In this document: piece by piece, positions 14,053 through 14,145 of the stretch
Layout: every line of letters starts with the position of its first letter
Numbering within the stretch: the first letter of the stretch is position 1
Assembly: GCA_035999365.1 (NCBI GenBank)
Contig: DASYGT010000043.1
Span: 1-14,145 of the forward strand
Length of the DNA stretch: 14,145 nucleotides
Source of the DNA: DASYGT01 sp035999365
GTDB taxonomy: Bacteria; Actinomycetota; Actinomycetes; Mycobacteriales; Jatrophihabitantaceae
Reading direction: 5' to 3'
Program-made: the position numbers and the translations under genes
The notes under the pieces: model-generated
Databases searched by the model: none
Told to the model about the DNA's origin: nothing
What the model saw: only the letters and a program-made list of their open reading frames with translations

Positions 14053-14145
14053 GTGACCGCTCAGCCGACGTGTGCGGCGCCGGACACCACCTCCCTCGAC
14101 TCGCCGGACGTCCCCGACGTACTCGACGTCGCTCTCGCGCAGCTA
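14053..14145 (+). CDS. N-terminus of an unidentified protein (partial, runs off right edge)
   Basis: GTG at 14053 is preceded by a strong purine run (GGGAGGAGGA, 14040-14049) and opens a frame that stays open for 31 codons to the edge. The visible protein begins MTAQPTCAAPDTTSLDSPDV and continues PDVLDVALAQL. The first 20 residues look disordered and rich in Pro, Thr and Asp; a helix may begin at the last ten. The GTG two bases earlier meets a stop at once and is excluded. No family can be named. Divergent placement against a catabolic operon is common for regulators and transporters, but nothing visible supports either. Confidence 0.6.
   Translation, partial: MTAQPTCAAPDTTSLDSPDVPDVLDVALAQL

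Noticed and set aside
1..14145. CRISPR arrays, tRNA/rRNA genes, insertion sequences, attachment sites
   Set aside because: I looked for spaced direct repeats, cloverleaf-like segments, transposase motifs and terminal inverted repeats and found none; coding density leaves little room for them.

Overview
The window reads as the chromosome of a high-GC actinomycete. The evidence is the strong G/C bias at third codon positions, the GTG and TTG starts, the many 4-base ATGA/GTGA gene overlaps, and above all an actinobacterial-type mce operon (yrbEA-yrbEB-mceA-B-C-D). The genus cannot be fixed from the sequence alone. Twelve genes are supported. Eleven lie on the minus strand and are read from right to left; one partial gene is on the plus strand at the right edge.

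Region 1 (about 13904 down to 6177, minus strand) is a catabolic cluster. In transcription order it holds an 820-residue FAD/GcvT-fold dehydrogenase of the dimethylglycine/sarcosine dehydrogenase family, a class I amidotransferase-fold gamma-glutamyl hydrolase (PuuD/peptidase C26 type), a GntR-family regulator with an FCD domain, a glutamine-synthetase-fold gamma-glutamyl-amine ligase (PuuA/GlnA3 type), an aldehyde dehydrogenase, and a short-chain dehydrogenase. The first three genes are joined by 4-base overlaps. The last three are 5 and 27 bases apart and start after a 108-base gap that carries a good ribosome site and a candidate operator. A 12-bp stem-loop closes the cluster. The set matches the logic of glutamylated-amine catabolism (ligate to glutamate, oxidise, oxidise, hydrolyse), but a folate-linked dehydrogenase takes the place of the usual PuuB-type oxidase and an extra SDR is present. 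One coherent but unproven reading is catabolism of an N-methylated amino alcohol to sarcosine or glycine, with the methyl group passed to tetrahydrofolate.

Region 2 (6162 down to base 1, minus strand) is the mce operon: two YrbE/MlaE permeases and MceA, B, C and the first 287 residues of MceD. All are joined by overlaps or a 1-base gap, and the operon runs off the left edge. It has its own promoter. An almost palindromic 20-base site (8-bp arms, 4-base spacer) covers the -10 box, and its core matches the consensus I remember for Bacillus TetR-type FadR fatty-acid regulators. The Mce/YrbE proteins form an envelope importer for lipids or sterols, energised by an MceG ATPase usually encoded elsewhere.

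Region 3 (13868-14145) is a divergent intergenic region. It has a probable leaderless promoter for the FAD/GcvT gene and the start of an unidentified plus-strand gene (31 codons visible). No RNA genes, insertion sequences, CRISPR arrays or broken genes were seen.
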